Below are positions 17,601 through 24,774 of a stretch of 64,000 bases of DNA, piece by piece. The stretch is from positions 62,001-126,000 of the forward strand of contig NZ_JAIVAH010000006.1 in NCBI RefSeq assembly GCF_020171745.1. The letters are read 5' to 3'. The number at the start of each line of letters is the position of its first letter. Within the stretch, counting starts at the first letter, position 1. A program made the position numbers and the translations under genes. The notes beneath the pieces are model-generated. The model was not told the origin of the DNA. It worked only from the letters and a program-made list of their open reading frames with translations, and did not search any database. This DNA is from Prescottella equi. GTDB lineage: Bacteria > Actinomycetota > Actinomycetes > Mycobacteriales > Mycobacteriaceae.

Positions 17601-17815
17601 CTCCCGCTGCCGCTGCACCGGCCCCGGCTGCCCCGGCTGCCCCTGCTGCCGAGCCCGTCTCGGAGCCCGAACAGCCTGCCGAGCCGCAGGCCGAGGCCGC
17701 ACCGGCCGAGGCTCCGGCGCCCAAGCAGGAGGCGTCGACGCCGCCTCCGCCGCAGGCCAAGCCCGGCGCGCTGGGCTTCAAGGCCGGCGCCAAGGCCCCC
17801 GGCCGCAAGAAGTAG
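14621..17815 (+). CDS. Membrane iron-sulfur reductase with HdrD-like CCG domains and Lys/Ala/Pro repeat tail
   Basis: This 1064-residue protein is the counterpart of M. tuberculosis Rv0338c (about 880 residues). Four or five membrane helices fill the first 230 residues. Two [4Fe-4S] motifs follow, CTECGRCQSQCP from 298 and CTTCGACVEQCP from 400. Two cysteine-rich CCG domains of heterodisulfide-reductase/GlpC type come next (VGCAGAYEDR... VTCAHCFN; YHDPCYLGRH... MCCGAGG). From about residue 787 the chain becomes a repetitive tail with units such as GLQMKGAAKAPGAKA separated by Ala/Pro/Glu linkers, to the C-terminus. It is likely an electron-transfer protein linking a quinone pool to an unknown substrate. 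The ATG at 14621 has AAAGG upstream. Confidence 0.85.
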   Translation: MNALTITLGTVGVLLSLVCWASFLSGAWRMAKTVQIGQSAPDRWRPFFPRFKQMIVEFIAHTRMQKFRTVGWAHWLVMIGFLGGFLLWFEAYGQTFNPEFHWPLFGNTWVWHLWDELLGIGTVVGILTLIVIRQLNHPRIPERLSRFGGSRFGAAYFVEVVVLVEGLGMIMVKAGRIAMTGHSNPWTDFFTMRVAELLPSSAVMVSCFAFVKLMSGMIWLYVVGRNITWGVAWHRFSAFPNIYFKREDDGGVALGAAKPMMSKGRALDMENVDPDTDTLGAGRIEDFSWKGWLDFTTCTECGRCQSQCPAWNTGKPLSPKLLIMSLRDHGYAKAPYLLAGGRKDMGGDEVGLVDAEGNALENKLAAIPEAARAEAERPLVGESVEGELGGIIDPETLWSCTTCGACVEQCPVDIEHVDHIIDMRRYQVLIESEFPSELAGLFKNLENKGNPWGQNSKDRLNWINEMDFEIPVYGQDADSFEDYEYLFWVGCAGAYEDRAKKTTKAVAELLATAGVKFMVLGADETCTGDSARRAGNEFLFQQLAMQNIELLNTVFDGTPDNKRKIVVTCAHCFNALGNEYPQVGGVYEVVHHTQLLNRLVRAKKLVPVAKLDEDVTYHDPCYLGRHNKVYDAPRELMEASGAKLKEMPRHGERSMCCGAGGARMWMEEQLGKRINIDRVDEALTTSPKKIATGCPFCRVMLTDGVTARQEQGQGEGVEVVDVAQMMLETVTRLDSAQLTANLKVEPREKAPVAAAPVAAEAVAEVKEAERVQEVEEAAATPSAQAAPAGKGLQMKGLAKAPGAKAPGGKGLQMKGAAKAPGAKAEAAAQAAEAAPAAEAPAAPVAKPGGLGMKGGAKAPGGKGLQMKGAAKAPGAKAAAPAPAAPAAEAPAAEAPAAPAAPAAKPGGLAMKGGAKAPGGKGLQMKGGAKAPGAKAAAPAAPAAEPEAPAAEAPAAPAAEAPAAPAAEAKPVPQAKAGGLGFKSGAKAPGARKAAPAAAAPAPAAPAAPAAEPVSEPEQPAEPQAEAAPAEAPAPKQEASTPPPPQAKPGALGFKAGAKAPGRKK

Positions 17816-17823
17816 TTCGATCC

Positions 17824-17865
17824 GACTGCGCCCCCACCCTTCGAGGTGGGGGCGCAGTCGTTTCT
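17824..17865 (+). terminator. Rho-independent terminator of the iron-sulfur reductase gene
   Basis: A 15-bp perfect stem (GACTGCGCCCCCACC with GGTGGGGGCGCAGTC) closes the loop CTTCGA, followed by GTTTCT. It begins 8 nt after the stop codon. Confidence 0.9.
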
Positions 17866-17875
17866 GCACATCCCC

Positions 17876-17955
17876 GATGCCACACACCCTTTCTCGGCAT
17901 CACACACGAATTCGGGGTGGAGAATGTGTGTGAACTCGAGAAAACTGGTGTGCCG
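17876..17955. repeat. Left hairpin element flanking the DUF559-type gene
   Basis: Two 33-nt units face each other: 17881-17913 on plus and 17922-17954 on minus, separated by 8 nt. Each carries CACACACC near one end and TCACACAC nearer the other. The plus unit matches the unit at 19056-19088 (minus) at 28 of 33 positions, so the left and right elements belong to one repeat family. The second unit here is more degenerate. Element type is inferred. Confidence 0.75.
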
Positions 17956-18041
17956 TCGAACCATCCACAGGTCCTCGGTCATCCACAGCCCAGCCTCTGA
18001 ACCAGCATCAGCGACGTCCACCCCACGCCGACGGCGGCACG

Positions 18042-19010
18042 ATGCCGAATGTGGACTCACACATCATCCGACGCGGCGAGGCCCTTCAACGCGGGGCCGC
18101 CGACCATCAACTGCAGCGGCAATGCCGGACCGGGACGTGGCGACGGCTCCGGCCGGGTCGGTACGCACCGCGGGCCGAGTTCGATGCGTTGGACGCCTAC
18201 GAACGGCACGGGATCCGGGCGGCGGAAACCCTGCGGGCTGCATCCAAGGACGCGGTTCTCAGCCACCAGTCCGCGGCCGTCATCCATGGGCTGGATCTGT
18301 GGAACACCCCCCTTGCGGTCGCGCATCTGACCCGTAGCCGTCCGACCGGCGGCCGACGCACCCGGCACCGCCACGTCCACTCCGCGACACTGCGGCCCGA
18401 CGAGATCACCGAGGTCGACGGACTCACGGTGACGACCGTGGCCCGGACGGTGGCGGATCTAGCGCGGACACTGCCGTTCGAGCAGGCCGTCGTCGTCGGC
18501 GATCACGCGCTGCATGCGACGGGAATCACGTCCGACGATGTGGCTGCCGCGGCGGACACGATCGCTCCCCATGCCGGACGTCGGCGCGTCCTCCGGGTCC
18601 TCGACCAACTCGACGGTCGGTCCGAGAGCGTCGGCGAATCCCGCAGTCGGGTCCTGATGTTGCGCGAGCAGTTGCCGGTCCCGGACTGCCAGCCGAACCT
18701 CTACGCCTCCAACGGCGATCATCTGGGACGAGTGGACTTCCTTTTCGAGGAGCTCGGTGTGGTGGGCGAATTCGACGGGCGTGGCAAGTACGGCCGCCTC
18801 GTACCGGACGGACAGGTTCCGGCTGACGTGGTGTGGGCGGAGAAGCTACGTGAGGACGCGATCCGGGATGCCGGCTGGCAGGTGGTGCGGTGGATCTGGG
18901 ACGAGCTCGAGATCCCGAACCTGGTCGCCCGCCGGATCCGTGACGCCGTCAGCCGGGCGCGGCTCTCACCGCCGCCGACCGGACGCGTCGAACACACCCC
19001 GCGGCCGTGA
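18042..19010 (+). CDS. AbiEi-like/DUF559 (Vsr-type) nuclease-like protein
   Basis: This 322-residue protein has an N-terminal winged-helix-like segment of the kind seen in AbiEi-type antitoxins (RGTWRRLRPGRYAPRA; LSHQSAAVIHGLDLW). Its C-terminal domain is DUF559/Vsr-like in the PD-(D/E)XK superfamily. Candidate active-site residues are E199 (GESRSR), D232 (RVDFLF), E243/D245/K249 (GEFDGRGK) and E267 (AEKLREDAIRDAGWQVVRW). The start at ATG 18042 has a weak ribosome site, and an in-frame GTG lies 3 codons on. Such genes are abundant in actinomycetes, with no agreed function that I know. Unusually, the gene is bracketed by two hairpin elements of the same repeat family (17876-17955 and 19014-19091), suggesting it moves with, or acts on, these repeats. 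Confidence 0.8.
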   Translation: MPNVDSHIIRRGEALQRGAADHQLQRQCRTGTWRRLRPGRYAPRAEFDALDAYERHGIRAAETLRAASKDAVLSHQSAAVIHGLDLWNTPLAVAHLTRSRPTGGRRTRHRHVHSATLRPDEITEVDGLTVTTVARTVADLARTLPFEQAVVVGDHALHATGITSDDVAAAADTIAPHAGRRRVLRVLDQLDGRSESVGESRSRVLMLREQLPVPDCQPNLYASNGDHLGRVDFLFEELGVVGEFDGRGKYGRLVPDGQVPADVVWAEKLREDAIRDAGWQVVRWIWDELEIPNLVARRIRDAVSRARLSPPPTGRVEHTPRP

Positions 19011-19013
19011 CCG

Positions 19014-19091
19014 GATCACACACCGAATGCCGGCATCACACACCCTTTCACCATCGAAATCGTGTGTCATGCCGGCAAAAGGTGTGTGACG
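19014..19091. repeat. Right hairpin element flanking the DUF559-type gene
   Basis: Two 33-nt units face each other: 19017-19049 on plus and 19056-19088 on minus, with a 6-nt loop. They match at 27 of 33 positions, giving a long hairpin. The core is TGCCGGCAT flanked by CACACACC and ACACAC. It starts 4 nt after the nuclease-like stop codon and may also act as a terminator for that gene and for the convergent peptidase gene ending at 19116. Confidence 0.8.
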
Positions 19092-19115
19092 CGTGACCAC
19101 GCGACGACGACCGCA

Positions 19116-21062
19116 CTACGGCCGCCACAGCTCCAGCCGCGGCACTCCGGGCGTCTCGAAGCCCATAACCTGACCGTAGAACGACAGCTCCGCCTCCCGG
19201 GCACTGACGATGGTCTCGACGCGCCGGAAGCCGTGCGCCTCCCCCTCGTAGGCGAGATAGGCGTGCGGAATCCCCTTGTCCAGCAGTGCGGCACGGAAAC
19301 GCTCGGCCTGCGACGGCGGGACGATCGGGTCGGACAGGCCCTGCAACAGCAGCACCGGGCACGAGAGTCCGTCGACGTTGTTGACCGGCGCGCGCCGGAC
19401 GTACAGGTCGGTGGCCTCGGGCAGCGGGCCGATGAGGCCGTCGATGTAGCGGGACTCGAAGTCGTGGGTCTCCTTGACGAACTCGATCAGCTCGGCGACG
19501 CCGTAGTACGAGACGCCGCACGCGAACACATCCGCCGTCGTGAGCGCCGACAGCACCGTCCAACCGCCGGCCGAACCACCCTCGATCGCAAGACGGTCCG
19601 GGTCCGCGAGTCCGGCATCGGCGAGGCCGCGGACCGCCGCGACGGTGTCCTCGACGTCGACGATGCCCCACTGCCCGCGCAGTCGGTTGCGGTACTCGCG
19701 CCCGAATCCGCTCGAGCCGCCGTAGTTGACGTCGACGACGCCGATGCCCCGACTGGTGAAGTAGGCGTACACCAGGTGCACCGCGGGAGCGACGTGCGCG
19801 GTGGGACCGCCGTGCACGAACGCGACGTACGGCGGCAGTTCCCCCTCGGGTGCAGTGAAGTTCGGGTTGCGCGGCGCGTAGACGAGAGCGTGCACCTCAC
19901 GCTCGGGACCCTCGAAGGTGAGCGACTGCGCCTCCGGCAGGTACTCGACGTCCGGCAGGTCGTCGACCGACAGTCGGACGTCGGTGAGCGTGCCGGCACC
20001 GAGGTCGAGCAACCGCAGACCCGACGCGACGCGGGCACCGCCGCAGCGCAGCAGGATTCGACGGCCTCGGGTGTCGCAGATCTGCACGGACGAGATGTCC
20101 TCGAGTTCGATGTCGCGCAGTGCTCCGGTGGCCGGGTCGAGCAGCGCGAGCGTGTCGGTGCCGACGGTCCGGGTGGTGAGCAGGGTGCCGGCGTCGAGCG
20201 CGACGTGCCACACCGCACCCAACTGCCACAGGGGCGCACCGAAGTCCGCATCGATAGGGCGGACCGGTGCAACCTCGCCGGACAGGGCGACGCGGTAGAG
20301 GTTCCACCACCCGCTCCGGTCACTGATCACCCGCAGGGTCTCGTCGTCGGCCCACTCGGGTTGCAGCACCGACTCCTCGGTGCCGCCGAGGAGGACGTCG
20401 ACCTCGCCTGTTGCGAGGGTGAGCACGCGGAGTTCGGTTCCGTCCCAGGGCATCTGCGGGTGATTCCAGGCGATCCAGGCGAGACGCGTGCGGTCCGGGG
20501 ACAGCCGCGGGTAGGCCAGGAAGTCGGAGCCACCGACGATCGACCGCACCGCGGCCGGATCGTCCTGGGCTGCCCCGTCGAGCGGCACCGCGCAGATGTC
20601 GCGGAGCACCGCTCCCCCGACGTGACGCTCCCGGACGCACCACACCTCGTCGCCGACGATCGCGAGATCGCCGTAGCGGTCCGCGGACGGGGCGGGCGGG
20701 ATCGGCGTGATCGGCACCGGCGCGACGTCGGTGCGCGGGTCGAACCGGCACAGCCGCTGGTCGCTGAACTCGGCGAACACCAGCACCCCGCCGTCGGTCA
20801 CGGTCCACGCGCCGCCGCCGTACTCGTGGACGCGGGTGCGCGCGTTCCACGGCGCGGGCAGCACGTCGATCACCTCGCCGTCGTCGCCGCGGCGCCGGAT
20901 CGACGTGCGTCCGCCCTCGGTGGGACGCAGTTCCGACCACCAGACCTGGTCGCCGACGAATCGCCCACCGTCCACCGGGTGCCCGCTCGCGGCCAGGTCG
21001 GCGGCGCTGATCGGCGAGATCCACGATCCGAAGGGGGCGGTGGTGTGCGCGGCAGTCGTCAT
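19116..21062 (-). CDS. S9-family (prolyl oligopeptidase-like) serine peptidase
   Basis: This 648-residue cytoplasmic peptidase has an N-terminal beta-propeller of about 390 residues and a C-terminal alpha/beta-hydrolase domain. The nucleophile elbow GGSAGGW places the catalytic Ser near 496. The Asp is near 577 (GLSDPIVPP) and the His near 610 (EGEAHGF). The Asp and His spacing is typical of S9C dipeptidyl/acylaminoacyl peptidases. The start was set at ATG 21062; the frame is open further upstream, but that stretch overlaps the divergent gene. A TAGGGT lies 7 nt before the ATG with no ribosome site between, so the mRNA is probably leaderless. Substrate is unknown. Confidence 0.88.
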   Translation of the reverse strand: MTTAAHTTAPFGSWISPISAADLAASGHPVDGGRFVGDQVWWSELRPTEGGRTSIRRRGDDGEVIDVLPAPWNARTRVHEYGGGAWTVTDGGVLVFAEFSDQRLCRFDPRTDVAPVPITPIPPAPSADRYGDLAIVGDEVWCVRERHVGGAVLRDICAVPLDGAAQDDPAAVRSIVGGSDFLAYPRLSPDRTRLAWIAWNHPQMPWDGTELRVLTLATGEVDVLLGGTEESVLQPEWADDETLRVISDRSGWWNLYRVALSGEVAPVRPIDADFGAPLWQLGAVWHVALDAGTLLTTRTVGTDTLALLDPATGALRDIELEDISSVQICDTRGRRILLRCGGARVASGLRLLDLGAGTLTDVRLSVDDLPDVEYLPEAQSLTFEGPEREVHALVYAPRNPNFTAPEGELPPYVAFVHGGPTAHVAPAVHLVYAYFTSRGIGVVDVNYGGSSGFGREYRNRLRGQWGIVDVEDTVAAVRGLADAGLADPDRLAIEGGSAGGWTVLSALTTADVFACGVSYYGVAELIEFVKETHDFESRYIDGLIGPLPEATDLYVRRAPVNNVDGLSCPVLLLQGLSDPIVPPSQAERFRAALLDKGIPHAYLAYEGEAHGFRRVETIVSAREAELSFYGQVMGFETPGVPRLELWRP

Positions 21063-21110
21063 GCGGACAACCCTAGCCACGGACGTGCTCCCACGACGTA
21101 GCGTTTCCTC
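21063..21110. promoter_or_regulatory. Compact divergent promoter, both transcripts probably leaderless
   Basis: Only 48 bp separate two divergent starts. On the plus strand TAGCGT (21099-21104) ends 6 nt before ATG 21111. On the minus strand TAGGGT (21075-21070) ends 7 nt before ATG 21062. Both fit the actinobacterial TAnnnT -10 box and put transcription starts at or next to the A of the ATG. Neither gene has a ribosome site. Confidence 0.55.
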
Positions 21111-21533
21111 ATGGCTCCGGAGATGCCCGGGCACCTGCCCGCGCGGTTCGTCGACGCACCGGTCGCGCGGATGGCGACGGTGTCGGCCGACGGCGCGCCG
21201 CACCTGGTCCCGGTCGTGTTCGCCGTGCTCGGCGACGTCGTCTACACCGCGGTGGACGACAAACCGAAGACCACCCGGCGTCTGCGTCGGCTGTCGAACA
21301 TCGCCGCCACGGGGCGAGTCGGCCTGCTCGTCGACCACTACGACGACGACTGGTCGCGCCTGTGGTGGATCCGGGTCGACGGTGCCGCCGAGGTACTGGA
21401 TCCGGACTCGGACGTCGGCGCCGCCGGGATCGACGCGCTGGTGGCGAAGTACGGCCAGTACCGGTCGATGCGGCCGACCGGCCCTGTGATCGCCGTGCGG
21501 GTGTCCGGTTGGCGTGAATGGTCGGCGTCGTAG
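21111..21533 (+). CDS. PPOX-class F420-dependent oxidoreductase (TIGR03668-like)
   Basis: This 140-residue single-domain protein has the split-barrel flavin/F420-binding fold. Typical features are ARMATVSADGAPHLVPVVFAV near the start, the DDKPKTTRRLRRLSNIA segment, and WWIRVDGAAEVL. Members bind F420 or FMN and reduce small substrates in the cytoplasm; the substrate here is unknown. The first ATG (21111) is favoured by the closely spaced -10 box, with an in-frame ATG at 21123 as the alternative. It is divergent from the S9 peptidase. Confidence 0.82.
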   Translation: MAPEMPGHLPARFVDAPVARMATVSADGAPHLVPVVFAVLGDVVYTAVDDKPKTTRRLRRLSNIAATGRVGLLVDHYDDDWSRLWWIRVDGAAEVLDPDSDVGAAGIDALVAKYGQYRSMRPTGPVIAVRVSGWREWSAS

Positions 21534-21629
21534 TCGATTCGCACGTCGGACACCCTTGTGACACAGGGCACATCGGGTTCACGATGAAGGGACCCTGTCT
21601 GTATTTCGTCCTGGAAGGACGGTTTTCTC

Positions 21630-21797
21630 ATGACACGCAGGATTGCCGGAATTCTCGCCGCGCTCGCGATGACGCTCTCGCTGGCCGCGTTCGCCGCACC
21701 GGCGGCATCGGCCGAGGAAGCGACGCCCGCGCAGGGGTCGGTGGGGCTGTGCCTCGTCATCCCGCTCGGATCGCTGGTGTACCCCATCTGCATCTGA
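21630..21797 (+). CDS. 55-residue secreted peptide with a two-cysteine mature form
   Basis: ATG at 21630 is preceded by GGAAGG, and the frame runs to TGA at 21795-21797. The product has a full signal peptide (MTRRIAGILAALAMTLSLAA, cleavage near AASA-EEA), leaving a mature peptide of about 26 residues. That peptide is hydrophobic and ends GLCLVIPLGSLVYPICI, with two cysteines 13 positions apart that could form one disulfide. No family is recognised. Its position between the oxidoreductase and the aminotransferase gives no functional hint. Confidence 0.7.
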   Translation: MTRRIAGILAALAMTLSLAAFAAPAASAEEATPAQGSVGLCLVIPLGSLVYPICI

Positions 21798-21887
21798 CCC
21801 CGCCCACGTCGCACGTGCGACGTTTGTGGCGATTTGCGACGGACCCCGAGCGCACCCTCCGATATCCGTTTGCGCTCGAGTGGAAGT

Positions 21888-23150
21888 ATGGAGGCCGTGA
21901 GCACTCCAGAAACCGCCCGTCCCCGTCGGCCGCACCGCGCTCTCGAGCAGTCCACCAAGCTGCAGAACGTGCTGTACGAGATCCGAGGGCCGGTACACGC
22001 GCACGCCGCGCGACTGGAGGCGGAGGGGCATCGGATCCTCAAGCTCAACATCGGTAACCCGGCGCCGTTCGGCTTCGAGGCCCCCGATGTGATCATGCGC
22101 GACATGATCGCGGCTCTGCCTTACGCACAGGGCTATTCGGAGTCGAAGGGCATCCTCTCGGCGCGGCGTGCGATCGTCACGCGTTACGAATTGGTGCCCG
22201 GCTTCCCGGAGCTGGACGTCGACGACATCTACCTCGGCAACGGCGTCTCCGAGCTCATCACGATGACGATGCAGGCCCTGCTCGACGACGGCGACGAGGT
22301 GCTCATCCCCGCGCCGGACTACCCGCTGTGGACGGCCATGACGAGCCTGTCCGGCGGCACGCCGGTGCACTACCTGTGTGACGAGCAGAACGACTGGAAC
22401 CCGGACATCGCGGACATCGAGTCCAAGATCACCGACAAGACCAAGGCGCTGCTGGTCATCAATCCGAACAACCCGACGGGCGCGGTGTACTCGGCGGAGG
22501 TGCTCACCCAGCTCGTCGACCTGGCCCGCAGGCATCAGTTGCTGCTGCTGTCGGACGAGATCTACGACAAGATCCTCTACGACGACGCCAAGCACATCTC
22601 GCTGGCGACGCTCGCGCCCGACATGCTCTGTCTGACGTTCAACGGACTGTCGAAGGCGTACCGCGTCGCCGGCTACCGGTCGGGCTGGGTCGCGATCACC
22701 GGCCCCAAGGAGCACGCGGCGGGCTTCCTCGAGGGCCTGGATCTGCTCGCGTCCACGCGCCTGTGCCCCAACGTGCCCGGTCAGCACGCCATCCAGGTGG
22801 CGCTCGGTGGCCACCAGAGCATCGAGGATCTGATCCTCCCGGGCGGGCGTCTGCTCGAGCAGCGCGACGTCGCGTGGGAGCGGCTCAACATGATCCCCGG
22901 CGTCTCGTGTGTGAAGCCGCGCGGCGCGCTGTACGCCTTCCCGCGCCTCGACCCGAACGTGTACGAGATCCACGACGACGAGAAGCTGGTCCAGGACCTG
23001 TTGCTGCAGGAGAAGATCCTCATGGTCCAGGGCACCGGCTTCAACTGGCCCAACCACGACCACCTGCGCATCGTCACGCTGCCGTGGGCGCGCGACCTCG
23101 CGGTCGCGATCGAGCGGTTCGGCAACTTCCTGTCGAGCTACAAGCAGTAG
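21888..23150 (+). CDS. aspC: PLP-dependent alanine/aspartate-type aminotransferase (AspC, Rv0337c-like)
   Basis: This 420-residue fold-type I aminotransferase is a probable ortholog of M. tuberculosis Rv0337c, annotated aspC. The PLP lysine is K256 in NGLSKAYRVAGYRSGW. NPNNPTGAVY starts at about 192 and DEIYDKILYDD at about 223, both typical of the AlaA/AspC group. E. coli AlaA-like enzymes prefer alanine/glutamate, so glutamate-pyruvate transamination is at least as likely as aspartate. The start is uncertain: ATG 21888 (GGAAG just upstream) and GTG 21897 (GGAGG just upstream) both have ribosome sites that are too close. The frame is open to 21834. Confidence 0.88.
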   Translation: MEAVSTPETARPRRPHRALEQSTKLQNVLYEIRGPVHAHAARLEAEGHRILKLNIGNPAPFGFEAPDVIMRDMIAALPYAQGYSESKGILSARRAIVTRYELVPGFPELDVDDIYLGNGVSELITMTMQALLDDGDEVLIPAPDYPLWTAMTSLSGGTPVHYLCDEQNDWNPDIADIESKITDKTKALLVINPNNPTGAVYSAEVLTQLVDLARRHQLLLLSDEIYDKILYDDAKHISLATLAPDMLCLTFNGLSKAYRVAGYRSGWVAITGPKEHAAGFLEGLDLLASTRLCPNVPGQHAIQVALGGHQSIEDLILPGGRLLEQRDVAWERLNMIPGVSCVKPRGALYAFPRLDPNVYEIHDDEKLVQDLLLQEKILMVQGTGFNWPNHDHLRIVTLPWARDLAVAIERFGNFLSSYKQ

Positions 23151-23434
23151 CGGGCGCGCCGCGCGTCCCGTTCGGGCCTTGTCCCGGGCGGGGCGCCCGC
23201 GCGTCGTGTCGTTACGAGCTGACACGACACGAATACTTGACCCCCAATACTGCGAGATTGCTGCGCTATAGGTAGATTGACCGATTGGCACCATCGTGTG
23301 CCCGTAAGCGCCTCGTCTTGCCCCCTCCCCCCCTGGGCGGCGAGGTACCGGTGGCGGGGACGACCCCCCCTGCTCCCCGCCACCGACGCTTACCGCCGTC
23401 CTCGCTAGCCTGGTCCGGTGCGGAGACGAATCCG

Positions 23435-24763
23435 ATGACATCCGAACTGTTCTCCCGTCGCGAGCAGACCCCCGATCGTGGGCACGGACACGGGCATGGG
23501 CATGGGCACGGACACTTCGACGGACCGGCACCCGTCGGACCGACCGCGGCCCGCGTCGTCGTCGGATTGCTCGTGGCCATTGCGATCGCCGTCGTCGCCG
23601 GGGCTGTGTTCCTCTGGCCGAACAAACAGCAGATCGAAATTCCGTTGCCGTTCCAGAACTCGGGCGGCGGCGCCGTGACGACCGAGGCCGGCACCGTCGT
23701 CGCGCAGGACATCGCGCCGTGCGGCAGCCCGTCCGCCGGTCGGGCGTTCCCGGGCGAACCCGCCCCGCCGCCGGACACGGGAGCGGGGTTCGACTGCCAC
23801 CGCAGCGTCGTGACGATCGACTCCGGGCCCCACGCCGGTACACGCACGCTCCTCGAGATCGTGCCCGGTCCGGGGCAGCCGAATCTGAGCGTGGGCGAAC
23901 ACCTCCGGCTGGTGCGGCAGACGGATTCGTCCGGCGCCCCGATCTATTCGTTCAACGACTACGCCCGGGGCTTCCCGCTGCTCCTCGTCGTCGCCGCCTT
24001 CGTCGTCGCGATCGTCGCGGTCGCCCGGTGGCGCGGCGTGCGTGCGCTGCTGGGACTCGGTATCGCCTTCGGCGTCCTGGTGGTCTTCACACTGCCGGCG
24101 CTGCTCGACGGCAAACCCGCGATGCCGGTCGCCCTCGTCTCGGGAGCCGCGATTCTCTTCGCGGTGCTCTACCTGGCACACGGGGTGAACCTGCGCACCA
24201 GTTCGGCGCTCCTCGGCACGCTGGCGTCCATGCTGGTGGCGGCGGTGCTGTCGGTGATCGCGATCCGGATGACGCACCTCACCGGACTCTCGGAGCAACA
24301 GAACGCCGACGTCCAGGCCTACGTCCAGCACGTGAGCATCACCGGACTCCTGCTGGCGGGCTTCATCATCGGCTCGCTGGGTGTCCTCAACGACGTCACG
24401 ATCACACAGGCGTCCGCCGCGTTCGAGATCGCGTCGATGGACCAATCCGCCACGCGACGCACCATCTTCGCCTCGGCCATGCGGGTGGGACGCGACCACA
24501 TCGCGAGCACCGTATACACGCTCGTGCTCGCGTACGCCGGTGGCGCGCTCCCCCTACTGCTGCTCTTCAGCGTGGCCGGCGGATCGATCGGAGACGTGCT
24601 GACCGGTGACGCCGTCGCGATCGAGATCGTGCGCTCGTCGGTGGGCGGTATCGCCCTCGCCCTCTCGGTGCCGCTCACGACCGCGATCGCGGCGCTGCTC
24701 GCACGCCCCCGCAGCAGTGCGAACCCGCCCGCGCGACGCCGCGGCGGACGCCACGCGCGCTGA
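23435..24763 (+). CDS. YibE/F-family membrane protein with histidine-rich N-terminus
   Basis: This 442-residue integral membrane protein of the YibE/F family has one membrane helix near residue 40 and an extracytoplasmic region of about 130 residues with three cysteines. At least six further helices follow in the C-terminal half (LLLVVAAFVVAIVAVA onward, then GVLNDVTITQASAAFEI). The cytoplasmic N-terminus carries an alternating Gly-His run (RGHGHGHGHGHGHFDG), which could bind a transition metal. ATG 23435 is preceded by CGGAG. Function of the family is not established; transport is assumed. The gene converges on the Hsp70-like gene with an 11-bp gap. Confidence 0.82.
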   Translation: MTSELFSRREQTPDRGHGHGHGHGHGHFDGPAPVGPTAARVVVGLLVAIAIAVVAGAVFLWPNKQQIEIPLPFQNSGGGAVTTEAGTVVAQDIAPCGSPSAGRAFPGEPAPPPDTGAGFDCHRSVVTIDSGPHAGTRTLLEIVPGPGQPNLSVGEHLRLVRQTDSSGAPIYSFNDYARGFPLLLVVAAFVVAIVAVARWRGVRALLGLGIAFGVLVVFTLPALLDGKPAMPVALVSGAAILFAVLYLAHGVNLRTSSALLGTLASMLVAAVLSVIAIRMTHLTGLSEQQNADVQAYVQHVSITGLLLAGFIIGSLGVLNDVTITQASAAFEIASMDQSATRRTIFASAMRVGRDHIASTVYTLVLAYAGGALPLLLLFSVAGGSIGDVLTGDAVAIEIVRSSVGGIALALSVPLTTAIAALLARPRSSANPPARRRGGRHAR

Positions 24764-24774
24764 CCGACGACGAA

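Noticed and set aside
14534-17887. Minus-strand open frame of 1117 codons opposite the iron-sulfur reductase
   Set aside because: It is an antisense shadow: low-complexity Leu/Arg/Gly/His translation, while the plus strand carries clear [4Fe-4S] and CCG motifs.
17876-19091. CRISPR array interpretation of the repeated CACACACC units
   Set aside because: Units are in inverted pairs with 6-8-nt loops and a gene between them, not direct repeats with uniform spacers.
23151-23434. Promoter with TTGACC and TATAGG before the YibE/F gene
   Set aside because: The spacing of about 24 nt is too long for a standard promoter.
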